From positions 186,001-250,000 of the forward strand of contig JBBHKE010000855.1 of NCBI GenBank assembly GCA_037447655.1: a stretch of 64,000 bases of DNA. The letters are read 5' to 3'. Of the stretch, positions 46,080 through 56,837 are shown piece after piece. Below the pieces are notes generated by a model, which saw nothing but the letters and a program-made list of their open reading frames with translations, was not told the origin of the DNA and made no database searches. This stretch comes from Zygnema cylindricum (lineage: Eukaryota; Streptophyta; Zygnematophyceae; Zygnematales; Zygnemataceae). The position numbers and the translations under genes are program-made. Within the stretch, counting starts at the first letter, position 1, and the number at the start of each line of letters is the position of its first letter.

Positions 46080-49000
46080 ATGCCATCAAGCACGAAAAAA
46101 CGTCCCTCTCCTCACTCTCTCACCATTGAAAGCAGTCATGGTTTTTCTGCAGAAGGAAGTTTCCGAGCAACTTCTCGCCCGGGGCTTGCGTCCCGTATTT
46201 TGGATCTTATCCAGCTCAGCGATCCGCGACAGCTGGCAAACCTTCACGCTCTAGATTCTTTTGTCTCTTCTGAATCACTGGACTCATTTAACTCATTTGA
46301 CTCTTTTGACTCGTACGAATCTGTAGGTTTAGGTTGCCGAGTTTCTGGCAGTAATGTCGCAAAGTCGATGAAAATAGAAAGTTTGGGAAACAGTTCTCCT
46401 TCTTTACCTCCCCTCACCACTCCTTTATTTCTCTCGGGCAGCCGAAAAAATTGTGATTTAGAAAATTTTGATGACCTTGCCTTCTCGGTCAAGACAGGTT
46501 TTGGAGGATATCCACTCCCTCCTAATAAGGCAAAAGACTCTCTGATATTCGCATGTGGCGAGAATGGAGGAGCCGCTGGAGCCTCCATATTATCCATAGA
46601 GAGAGGGCTTGGGAAAGTTAATGGAGAGCTTCTCGCCATTGATGGACTTATCGGGCGCTCGATTTCGACAGCTTGCAGTATCAGGGATTCCACAGCCAGT
46701 CATGACATGCCAGCTGGCACTATTCCGGCAGCTAATGATGACATGACAGCTGGCTTTGTGACCGTCGTTGACGTCGCGACAGTTAGCAATGTGACAGCTG
46801 GCGATAACGTGTCTTTGGACGGTGTTGTGACAGCTGGCGACGTTGGGACGACCAACGAAGTCGGGATAGCTGGCTGGACAACAACTGGCATAGGGCTAGA
46901 GGAGTTGAGGGAGATTCTACTCAGAGATGAGACAGATTTTATCGCTGCGAATAGTTCAGAAAGCTGGCTAGAAGGAGAGGGCAGCCATGGATTGGAGCAT
47001 GAGTTAAGCTTTAACAGTAGTCAGGTCCTTCCTATTGGATGGGATTATTCCACAGATCCAGAAAATGTCAATGTAGAAGCCGCAAGAATGCTGCAAGAAG
47101 CAAATGCACTTTTTCCGAATGGAACGGGGAATTACATGGAAACAGGAAACCCTTATGTTGCAAGGGGAGGAAACTGTAGTCGAGAATGTTATGGAGACAT
47201 ATGGACAGTAGAAGGGAAATCAGGGTCCAGGGAAGGTATGGGAGGAATAGTTTCAGAGAGACAAAGAAATAGTGATGTGGACTTGTTACCGATGGCTCCG
47301 GTTCTCGACGCTGAACAGTCATCAAACTCAGGTGTTAGAAATCAAACTTACAACAGTGTTTCAAAAAGGGGTATTAGTGATTTGAATGAATTAGTTCAGC
47401 CTTCAGACCTGTTGTCGAATCTCCAAAAAAATACTGAAATGGCTTCATATTCTGCAATACAAGTTTTTTCTTCTCCGTCTTTACAATCGACACCGGTAGT
47501 AGAATACTCTTCGGACCTCAAAAATGAATTTAAAGGGAATATATCGGGCAACTGTAATCCTGGACTTCATTCGAAGAGTGACGTTATGGAAAAAAATGCT
47601 GGTTTGGAAGGAGGCGAGAATAAGGCACCAAACATTGAAAATGAAATTGCACTTGAGTTTGTATCAGATCCACCTTGGAGGCCTCCTTCTTCTCCCATGG
47701 AAGAGCTCCTTGTCAATTGTGCGGATGCCATAGATAGAGATGATGTGAAGGGGGCATATAACATCATGCAAACCCTAAACTGTATGGTTTCACAACACGG
47801 AACTGCCGAACAGAGGATGTCTTACTATTTTTTGGAAGGTTTGGCAGCTCGGATTGTCGGGACCGGGTCAGAAATTTATCTGGTATGTGACTTGGAGAGA
47901 GAATAGGAATCTTTGGCCAGTATGTGTAAAACGTATTGAGAGGAGGCAGCGTATAAAAGATAGAGAAAGAATAAAAAGGTTACTTCTTATGCATGTTTTT
48001 TGAAGGCTTGAGGTCTTGAAATAAGCTGAGTTGTGTAGCAATTCCAAGCTGTGACCTTCTGTTTCCTTATTTCTTTGCTTTCATCCTCTTTATGCATTTT
48101 TTTACCTTGCCTTTCTTCTCCTTTTTCCCTTTCAGTTTTTCTGCTTTTCTCCTTTTTTTCGTTTTTTCTCCATCATCTTTCTCTTTTCCTACTCGTAGTT
48201 CAATCCCGGACTCTAATATCAACCTCATTTTCATTTTTAATTTTTATATAATTTTTATTTTACCAATGTGATCGCGATGCCAATCAATAATCCTATTCCA
48301 ATTCGTTCAATCGCAATTATAAAGCCAGTTCAAACGCTAAATCCAATACTTGTCCAAAAACATTCCTATTCTAGCCTCGGTATGCTGATTTAAGCCCAAT
48401 CCTTATTTTTTTCCCTACCTGAATGTCAGTGCCAATCCAAATCTCAATCCAGCCCTTGGTTGGAATTCTTTATCCTAGACTTTTCTCAGCTTCAAACTGA
48501 AATTGATGTCAATCCTGAATACTCTTTTCGATTTGATTCCAATTCCAACCTTGTTGTCAATTGTAATTCAATTTAAATTCCACCCCAAGCTCAGTTACTG
48601 TCTCAGTTGTTGTTGTGATTCTCTCGCTTCTGTTCAATTTCCTTCCTGATTTGAATCCTAATCCCAGCCTCATTTCCACCTCCACTTCCAACATCAGTAT
48701 CAACTTCAATCTTCTTTCTACTTCTCCCATTTCTTAGTTAGGTTCCTTCATTTCTATTTTGTAATTCTCACGTTTCCAGCTTCCAATTCCCCGAAGTCCA
48801 CTTCGTAATTTTCCCATTTTTCTTCGCTGTTTCTATTCTCGCAATTCTGCCAATTTCACTGTTTCTATGCTCGACGCCCATTTTTATTTGTCCTAATTTT
48901 CCTGTTTTTGTGTTTCAATTTCCCCGTTTATATGTTTCAATTTTCCTGTTTTTATGTAGGCTTTACAAAGCCGTTCTGGAACTGAACCTGGTTCCACCAG

Positions 49001-51409
49001 TAGTAAAGACATGCTGGCGGCTCTTTTAGTTTTTCTGGAAGCTTGTCCTTATGCCAATTTTGGGCACGAGGCAGCAAATGGGGCCATTTTGGAAGCATTC
49101 GAAGGAGAAAATAATGTTCACATTATTGATTTTGGAATTACTCACGGAACCCAATGGCCTACTTTAATAGAGGCCCTTGCTATGAGACCAGAAGGACCTC
49201 CCAATCTTAGAATTACTGGGATTGATGCTCCCCAAACAGGGTTGAAGCCGTCAAGTATGCAGGTAATACTCCAATCAACAGCAATTAGGAAAGTGCATTC
49301 TCAATTAATTTGTTATGAACCTCGCTGTAGATGTGCCTGATGATCACAAGAGGTAAAACAAGAGGAAATTGTACTGAGTTTGTAGTAATGTCGTCTGTAA
49401 TTTTTTAGGAAACTGGAAGAAGGTTGAGCAGTTTTTCACGATTAATGGGAGTTCCATTTGAATTTAACGCTGTAACGGAACACTTGGAGGACCTTCAAGC
49501 AGAACAGTTCCATGTGAGAGAAGGAGAAGCTTTGGCAGTGAGCTGTGTTTTACGATTGCATCAGCTACGAGACGAAAATAACAGATTGGATGGACGGAGT
49601 CCAAGGAATACGACATTGGAAATGATTCGATCTCTGAGCCCTAAGGTTGTGACATTGGTAGAGCAGGTGAGATCTGGATTTAGTGAGGGAAATGTCAAAA
49701 AGTAAAGTTTTATATTGGAGTGGAGAGGGGGGGGGGTATATAACAAAGAGATAGATTGTACTTCCAAGCAAAAAATTTGTACTTCCAAGCAAACTTCTCT
49801 CCTCCTTACCCGCCCTTCCTACCACTCTCGCTCTCACTTTCCCTTTCACCTTCGCACTCTCTATTTCACTTTCACTTTTGCACTCTCACTCCCACTCCCA
49901 CTCCCACTCCCACTCATACTCCCGCTCCCGCTCCCGCTCCCGCTCCCGCTCCCGCTCCCGCTACCACTCCCCCTTTGACCCTCGCTCTCACTATCTCTTT
50001 CTCAATCTTACTCTCACATTCACTCTTACTTTCTCTCTCACTCTCTATCTCTACCTCTTCTCTCTGTATCTTCTCAGTCTCCCCCTTTCCCATCTGCTGG
50101 CTCTTATTCTCTCCCTAATTCCCCTAACCTCCCTCCGCCCCCCTCTCTCTCTCTTCCTCTCTTTTCCTCTTTCTTCTTATCTCTTACTCTCTCCTCTTCT
50201 CTCTTCCTCTCTCTTCCTCTTTCTTCATCTCCCTTCTTCTCTCTTCCTCTCTCTTCCTCTTCTCCTTTCATTTCCTTTCTCTTCCTCTCTCTTCTCCTTT
50301 CACTTCCTCTTCCTCTCTCTCTCCTTTTCACTTCCTTTCTCTTCCTCTCTCTTCCTCTCCCTTCCTCTCTCTCCTCTCACTTCCTCTCTTGCCTCTCTTC
50401 CTCTCTCTTCCTATCTCTCTTCTTCTCTCGTCCTATCTCTTCCTTTCTCTTCCTCTCTCTTCCCTCTCTTCCTCTCTCTTCTTTTTCAGCACACGGACCA
50501 CAACCTCCACTCCTTCACTGCCCGTGTTAGGGAGGCCATCCACTACTACAGCGCCCTTTTTGACAGTCTCGATGTTTCTCTTCCGTGGCATTCAACGGAA
50601 CGGGTTCTCATAGAAGAGCGCGTTCTCGGGAGAAAAATTGTGAACATTGTTGCGTGTGAAGGGAAGGAGAGAGTGGAGAGACACGAGAGTTTCAGCAGGT
50701 GGCATTTCCGGATGAGACGAGCCGGATTTAAGCCAAAAGCTTTAAGTACGGATGTAATAGATAGTTTACAGGTGAGAAAGGAGAAGGGGGAGGGGGAGAG
50801 GGAGGGGGAGGGAGGGGGAGGGAGAGGGAAAGGGGGGAATTCTTTTTGAAAATGTAGATATTTGTGATGAATGAACTGAAATGTCCATCATTGTTTGTTG
50901 ATTATTAATCAAGAACATCTTTTAGATGGAAACTAATTCTTAGTATCATAAAGTTGAGAAAATTTCACTTTGTGAAAAGTCTCAATTTCTATTATTGGCC
51001 TTGGAAACCTTAATTTTAGAAAGACATTGAATTGGTATTCAATTCTTTGATCTTTTCTTTGATTAGTAGGGCAGTACTTAAAAGAGGCAAATGTCTTGAG
51101 TCTCAATAATTTTGCAATTCTTTAACAATATAGTAATTAACGTTTTCGTTTTTTTTTTTTTTTTTTTTGTGTTCGCAAACAATTTTCATTGCTGAAGTTG
51201 ATTTTGGTGCCCCCTTGTTTTCCCATCTTCGCCTCTTTTTATTACATTTCAATAAGTTAATACTTTTTTTTTCCGATTTGCAGTCTCTTTTGAAACGATA
51301 TCGTGACGGATATTCTCTCGATCAAGAGGGAGCAGCAGTGTTGCTGACGTGGCAAAGTCAAAGATTACTTGCGGCCTCCACTTGGGAATGTACAGGTGGC
51401 GACGCCTGA
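46080..51409 (+). CDS. GRAS-domain transcriptional regulator, 5 exons, ~923 aa
   Basis: Exons: 46080-47882, 48960-49262, 49409-49666, 50490-50771 and 51284-51409. All four introns are GT-AG and phase 0. ATG 46080 is the first in frame after the stop at 46053. Residues 1 to about 539 are a long, probably disordered regulatory region. It includes the serine repeat DSFNSFDSFDSYES (about 60-82) and a repeated VTAGD segment (about 210-265). The GRAS domain spans about 540-921: LHR I (ELLVNCADAIDRDDVKGAY), VHIID at 654-658 (VHIIDFGITHGTQW), LHR II (ETGRRLSSFSRLMGVPFEF), PFYRE-like (FTARVREAIHYYSALFDSLD), RVER (KERVERHESFSRW) and a SAW-like end (LLAASTWE). GRAS proteins act in the nucleus, usually through partner transcription factors, in development and hormone or light signalling. 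I cannot place it in a subfamily: RLTG/PFEF-region features recall SCR/LAS/SCL types. Introns in the GRAS domain are unusual for seed plants. Confidence 0.93.
49795..50487 (+). repeat. Long pyrimidine-rich tract with CTCCCA/CTCCCG hexamers, in GRAS intron 3
   Basis: About 690 bp is overwhelmingly C and T on the coding strand. It includes (CTCCCA)n then (CTCCCG)n at about 49888-49965, and CTCTCTTCCTCTCT reiterations at 50140-50480. It runs straight into the exon 4 acceptor (TTTTTCAG, 50489). Frames through it give serine/leucine strings that are not genes. Confidence 0.92.
50777..50835 (+). repeat. G-run purine tract at the start of GRAS intron 4
   Basis: GGGGGAGGGGGAGAGGGAGG-type repeats begin five bases after the donor GTGAG. 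Many runs of three to five G suggest RNA G-quadruplex potential. Confidence 0.8.
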
Positions 51410-52186
51410 TTGGTTATAAATCAGTTTTTGTTTTTGGCTCACTTTTTGTCTTCCTTTCAACGACATGTATTCATTTTTTTTCATTTTCGAACATCAACTG
51501 CCTTGGAGGACGCTTTTATAAGTTATGTCGTTTTTTTCACACGATATATAATGTTGCACGACAAAACTCGGTTTGAGGGTTTTTTCAGGGTTTAAAGGTC
51601 TTTGGGGTATGAGGTGAAAAGGGAGAATGATAGTGTAAACACTATTTATTGGCTAAAGAAATGTACAAAGGGATATTTGGGCGGATGCATTACGCCCTTT
51701 TGGATGGAAAAAATGCGATAGTATATTTCTCGTGTTAGTATATTTCTTGTGTACTTACGTGCTTTTACCTTTATATGTATTTTTTTTTCAGGAGGCTAAT
51801 TATTCCACCTACCTGAGAACAATTGTCGAGGTTACTTTTAGACCCTGTTTAAAATGCTTTAGTATTGTTGACAATAGCGGTTAAGATGAGGCGGTTGTTC
51901 GCTAGACACATTTACTATAATGCATATTTTTTCTGTGTATTTTTTTCTCCCTATTTCCTCCAGTTTGGCTACCTTGTGCCTCTTGCTGTAAAAGTGGTTG
52001 TGGAAAGTGTCAATTATGATGCTATCTTCTCTCATGGGTCGGATGTTTTGTTCATATGATGGTGCGATTATATTGACGATGTGAGGATTTGGAATACTTG
52101 ATTGTCAAAGAAAATTAATCAGATGTTATCATGAATACGAGTCAAGGGAACTTGACGAAAGTTGGGATTTGCGACGACGCTGGTTG
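51410..52186 (+). other. 3' UTR and downstream region of the GRAS gene
   Basis: T-rich sequence after the TGA at 51407-51409. The short frames here have no family features. Confidence 0.5.
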
Positions 52187-52278
52187 TTTGTTCGTTTGTT
52201 TCTGTTTGTTTGTTTGTTTGTTTGTTTGTTTGTTTGTTTGTTTGTTTGTTTGTTTGTTTGTTTGTTTGTTTGTTTGTT
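52187..52278. repeat. (TTTG)n microsatellite
   Basis: About 20 consecutive TTTG/GTTT units after an imperfect lead-in. Frames through it read as repeated C-L-F-V and are artefacts. Confidence 0.97.
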
Positions 52279-52374
52279 TACTGTGTATTTTGTCGCCAAT
52301 TGTCAATCGTGGAATCACTACTTTGTAGAAAACTCCAACAACAGCTGGAAACAACCTCAACAACAACACCGCTA

Positions 52375-52585
52375 ATCATTATTAGTGTTAAAGTTTTTAA
52401 CGTCATTTAAAACATCTTTTCTCTGTACACACTTTTCGGATTGTCAATCGGATGGTTGATATTGGAAGGCAAGATTTTCACTTTCCTATTGGCAATTTCC
52501 GATTGACAATCCGGCCAGAGTGCATGGAGAAAAAAAGTTTTAAGTGTCCAAAAACACTCTAACACTAATAACGATTAGCGGTGTA
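52375..52585. mobile_element. CACCG-TIR MITE, subfamily B
   Basis: Starts ACACCGCTAATCATTATTAG and ends CTAATAACGATTAGCGGTGTA, with the inner repeat TTTAAAACATCTTTTCTCTG. The left flank lacks a clear TA. Confidence 0.82.
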
Positions 52586-52594
52586 GATGCATAC

Positions 52595-52795
52595 TACACC
52601 ACCATCGCTACTCTAGAGCTGGGCTAATATTAGCTCTCTCACTTTCACTAGAATTTGCTACACCGAATTATATATTGCCATGTGGCTCTGTCTCACAATG
52701 GACCACATTACTTAGTAGTGCTGTATTTCTAATTTTCAGTTAAAAAAAAACATTCGAATTAGAGTGGATCGATCCTAATAGCAATGAGCAGTGTA
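52595..52795. mobile_element. CACCG-TIR MITE, degenerate, ~201 bp
   Basis: Starts TACACCACCATCGCTACTCT and ends CCTAATAGCAATGAGCAGTGTA. It lies nine bases after the preceding MITE. Confidence 0.6.
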
Positions 52796-53844
52796 GGAGA
52801 CTTAGGGTTGTTGGTGAGGGAGCCTCAGTAACGAAGGTTTCTGTGTGACAAGTGTGACCATAGTTGGTGAATTTGGGATTCACAAACCGTGCAACTAACA
52901 AATAATGTTTAAATTTCAACACATGCGTAAACAAATGTTGGTAGCCAGGGGGAGTCATCAGTAAATGTGGTGTTCCGGGCGATGTGAAATTGTGTTATGA
53001 GTACCGAGTGCTAAGGCAAACGTCCATTGTAACAGAGAGCCATTCGTTAGCTCAAAAAGAGGAAGAGAATTTGAATTTGAATTTGAATTCGCTTTCTTTC
53101 TCTTTTTGCCGACCAGGAGAGTTTGTTCTTTGTTACCATTATTGCATACAACAGCCAAACAAATATATTGCTAGGTTGATATATTTGTGAATTCCATCAT
53201 GTATTGGAGATATTTTTAAGTTATAAGGTTTGATCGTGCACACGACTCAGCATCCAACATTCGTAACTTTAACAACAATATTTTATTGGCTTGATAACTC
53301 GAAAGATTTTTGGGAAACAAAACTCTAGTGCCAATTCCTGTAGAAAAAAAAATTAGCAAAAAACATTCCGGGGTAAGAAGAGTTATTACTCCCAAAATGT
53401 TTATCTATAGGTGTTTATGGCTTTACACTGGAATATTAGTCGAAGATTGTGAGTCGTATTATATTATCTATTTTTTCTATGTTTTAACTTGAATTGAAAA
53501 AAAAATATAAAAACTCTACAAGATGTTTAGAACTTTAGATTTTTTTTTTTTATCCGTCGTGCAATACCTTTAAAATGCAAAGGAGTCTTAAACAGTTGAA
53601 TGGTTCCTATACTAAAAAAAGGACTTTCTAATAACATTACAATCTAATAAATTGTTTGCATAAACTGATATTGAAGTTCCAACGCAAAACCAGACTACTA
53701 TATAAAAACATCACAAAAAAAACTAATTTTATGGACTATCACACCAATCTATAATAGTCTCTCAACCATCATATAATTTGAATGTGCATCGATGTACAAT
53801 ATTTATAAAATCCACACCAAATCCTATATGCCGTCAGAAACCAT
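52796..53844. other. Intergenic, no gene recognised
   Basis: AT-rich. The frame near 52984-53190 includes a short AATTTG tandem (53068-53090) and has no domain. Nothing else is seen. Confidence 0.5.
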
Positions 53845-53998
53845 GAGGTCACAATCGGGTACCCGAATCTGGCCGTACCCGTTTTTTTTTTCGTCGTTGC
53901 GGCCGGCCCCCAAAATTTGGCACCCGATTCCGTTCCGGATCCGACGCGGCCGGCCGGGTACGGATCGGGTACGGATTCGGGTACCCGATTGTGACCTC
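53845..53998. mobile_element. Short hAT-like palindromic MITE, ~154 bp
   Basis: Ends GAGGTCACAATCGGGTACCC and its perfect complement give a TIR of at least 25 bp. The core CAAAATTTGGCAC..GTTCCGGATCCG matches the larger element at 9117-9811. A clear 8-bp duplication was not found. Confidence 0.8.
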
Positions 53999-54079
53999 TG
54001 CCACATGCCATCTTATTCTCATAAAATCGAAAACATCACACTTTTCGGTACTTTTCGGTACATTGTTACAGACTTACAG

Positions 54080-54299
54080 TACACCGTGTATCTCTATTAG
54101 GGTTAACAATTTTTTCGCCACTTAAAACATCTTTTGTCCGTACACACTTTCCGATTTTTACATAGAGACCGCTAATGGAAAGTTGAGAATCCTGGATTTC
54201 AATCGCAACCGTCAGATCTATAATCGGACCATCATGTACGGAGAAAAGATGGTTTAAGTGGCAAAAAAAACATTAACACTAATAGCGATTCACGGTGTA
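54080..54299. mobile_element. CACCG-TIR MITE, subfamily B
   Basis: TACACCGTGTATCTCTATTA..TAATAGCGATTCACGGTGTA with inner repeat CACTTAAAACATCTTTTGTC / GGAGAAAAGATGGTTTAAGT. Confidence 0.88.
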
Positions 54300-55621
54300 C
54301 CAAGAAACGCCAATATATCGCTCTCGCATTGGTAAGACGATGCATCGTTTCGTGGCGTGTGTTTTCTTCACGAGCCAGCCTGGCAACCTCCGAAGTTCTA
54401 AGGCTCCCGCCTCGGTAAACAGGATTGAACGGAGTTTAGCAGTACGATATGATAGCGATACGATACGCGTCGTCTCGATTTTGCTATCAAGCAAATCTTA
54501 TAGCCGTTCGTCAGATCGGCCCGTTGTGGCAAAAAGTAACTGGTCGGCAGGAAAAAATCTGAAATGCCCGTTGATAGATTCGCAATTTGTCTGTAAACTG
54601 TCTAAAAGCGTCGTTGGACTTTTGTGTGAATAATTTACAGGCTTTCGACTGGCTCAGAGCACGTTTCGCACGTGTTGCATGCAGAACGCTTTTTCGACAG
54701 ATTTATTCTTCACTTTTTGTACGGATTGGCGTTCATCCCTGTAACGGTACAAAAAAGTCAAGCGGAAGGTAACATTTTTTTTCGCTGACCCGGAAAATTT
54801 CCAGTCGACTTTGCCTGACCGCGCGCTAAAATATTTCTCTACGTCGCTCATAGCTGTTAGCTTTCTTAAGGAGCGCTTTGTCGGTGCAACGTCTCCACGA
54901 CCGCCAGCAGCCAATCAGCGACAGGAGGTCCTAAGTTTGCCCGTTGCGGTCACTTTTCGTACGTCCACAGCAAATACTGATATTTTTCCAACAGGAACAT
55001 GTAGATCAGCGTTGTTTCTGACCTCGGTCAGTCATCATATTTTAGGCGTCAGGGCAGCTAAAGACGTTTTCCGAGCTGACCGTCGCATATCGACAGTTCC
55101 TTTGTTCGTACAATAGTCGTCCGATCCAAGATCCGAAGTACATCGACGGTTCAGACTCAAGTCAAGTTGTCTGTCGGTCGAACATTTCCGACAGCTTCTG
55201 TCGTGACGTTATTATAAACGTGGAATTCCCACGAGTGTGTGTGACATTTATGTCACAGGGACAACTGTCTCACCGGCCGGCAAAATAAGAAAAATCACGG
55301 TCGTCAACCAAGAAATGGAAAAAAATCCTCTTCCCCCACAAAAAGGCTCTCCCCGCAGTCCAAAAATCCCACAAGCCGTCATCTCATTTAGCATTCCGCT
55401 TAAACCGGCCGTCAATTCTGCTGCTCCCATTCTACTCCCCCACGTCTCTTTCCAACCGAGCGCCGCACAGCACCGCGCACCGTGCTCTGACTAACGGCCG
55501 TCAGCTCCTGTCGCATCTCCCAAACGGCCGTCACCCTGCGTACCCCTTCCTTTCTGACCGTTGCTCCTCTGGCACCCTTTTCCGTACTCAATCCAAACGT
55601 ACCTTTTCTGATTCGCGGTAC
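54300..55621. other. Intergenic, no gene recognised
   Basis: Higher GC than most of the window. Several frames of 60-100 codons on both strands overlap each other and show no motif. The stretch may include distal promoter of the TPR gene. Confidence 0.5.
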
Positions 55622-56241
55622 TACACCGCGAATCGTAATTAGAGTAATGAAAAAATTAGAGTAAAAAAACCAAAAAAAACAATTAGAGTAATGAACTCTA
55701 ATTTATGTGATAGAACTTTTTCACAGAGGAAGTTTACTCTAATTTATTTAAGTACTCTATATTGGGTTATGTCGGCAATAAATTTCCGCGCTGAAATTAC
55801 GAACACTAAATTACGTAGATGTACAGAATCTGTCAGTCCGTATAGTTTTGACGTCATTATGACGTTAGTATTATTTGTCGCGCTGAATGTCAGCTGATGT
55901 TCACACTGACGACGATGCTGTCGACGGACGAGAGTTATGCGAACGGCTTTTTTTCGATGTGATTAATTTTTCGTTTAGTGCGATTTCACGTGCGAGCGCG
56001 ATTGTATTAAATCATTATTTGTACCTTTTTACTTAAAAAAGTACAATTTTGCACGGTCGAACGTCGTCCGTACTCCACACTATTTAAAACGAACCTATAT
56101 TACAATTTTGTTACGCTAATTAAACTTACCTAAATTAGAATAATGAAAAAATTAGAATCATTTACTCTATTTGATGTAATAGAGTCGAAATTTCGAGCGA
56201 CCGAATTAGAGTAATTTACTCTAATTACGATTCGCGGTGTA
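55622..56241. mobile_element. CACCG-TIR MITE, subfamily A, ~620 bp, upstream of the TPR gene
   Basis: TACACCGCGAATCGTAATTA..TAATTACGATTCGCGGTGTA, inverted relative to 1348-1956 and very similar to it. It ends about 600 bp before the ATG of the TPR gene. Confidence 0.9.
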
Positions 56242-56499
56242 TCGTCCATCTTACCGTACAGGTAACACAATCGTACCTCTCTAATTGACCAATCCTTCGC
56301 CACCACGCGTAGCCATAGCGAAAACGTGACTGCGCCCAACGGTACGATTTGCGCCAGCGTGGCATCTGAACGGCTACACGACGCTCGCAGGCGGCCGCGC
56401 CCGCCTTTATCGCGGCGAGAGCCAACGGTCTTCTGCCAAGCGACCGTCACCGACATGCAGCCGCCCGCCCCCTCCCCGTTATCAACAGCGCCCGACCGC

Positions 56500-56690
56500 C
56501 GGAGAGAGAGAGAAGCACTCGGGAAGAGCTCTCTGGATACGGAAGAAGAAAAAGAACCAAAGAGAGAGAGAGAGAGAGAGAGAGACTCACACCTTGTAAA
56601 AAGGGTCAGCAAAAGAGAGAGAGAGAGAATTACCAAAGGAGATAGAGAGGAAGAGAGAGAGAGAGAGAGAGAGAAGAAGAAAGACAGTAA
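56500..56690 (+). promoter_or_regulatory. GA-repeat block in the probable promoter or 5' UTR of the TPR gene
   Basis: Runs of GAGAGAGAGA occur at about 56502-56512, 56560-56585 and 56610-56685. GAGA repeats are common near plant transcription starts, where BBR/BPC proteins bind. The transcript start itself cannot be read from the sequence. Confidence 0.5.
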
Positions 56691-56837
56691 ATAGTGAGAG
56701 GAAATGAATACCAGTCAGTAAAAACGTTAATACGTAAAAAAGTAAAAACGTTCAAATTCGCCGTTTATCATCCCATAAACTCCCTTCAAAAATCCTTTTC
56801 CATTTCTTTTTTTTCCCCTACATATTTTTTTTCCCCA

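Noticed and set aside
49715-50849. Long S/L-rich plus-strand frames (up to 323 codons) near the GRAS gene
   Set aside because: They pass through the CTCTTCC tract of intron 3 into exon 4; only the exon 4 part is protein-like.
52131-52410. Cysteine/leucine-rich frames at the TTTG microsatellite
   Set aside because: They are produced purely by the (TTTG)n repeat in all frames.
56694-56837. Extension of the TPR gene upstream of ATG 56838
   Set aside because: The frame is open but starts at GTG, has no ATG, and the sequence is UTR-like.
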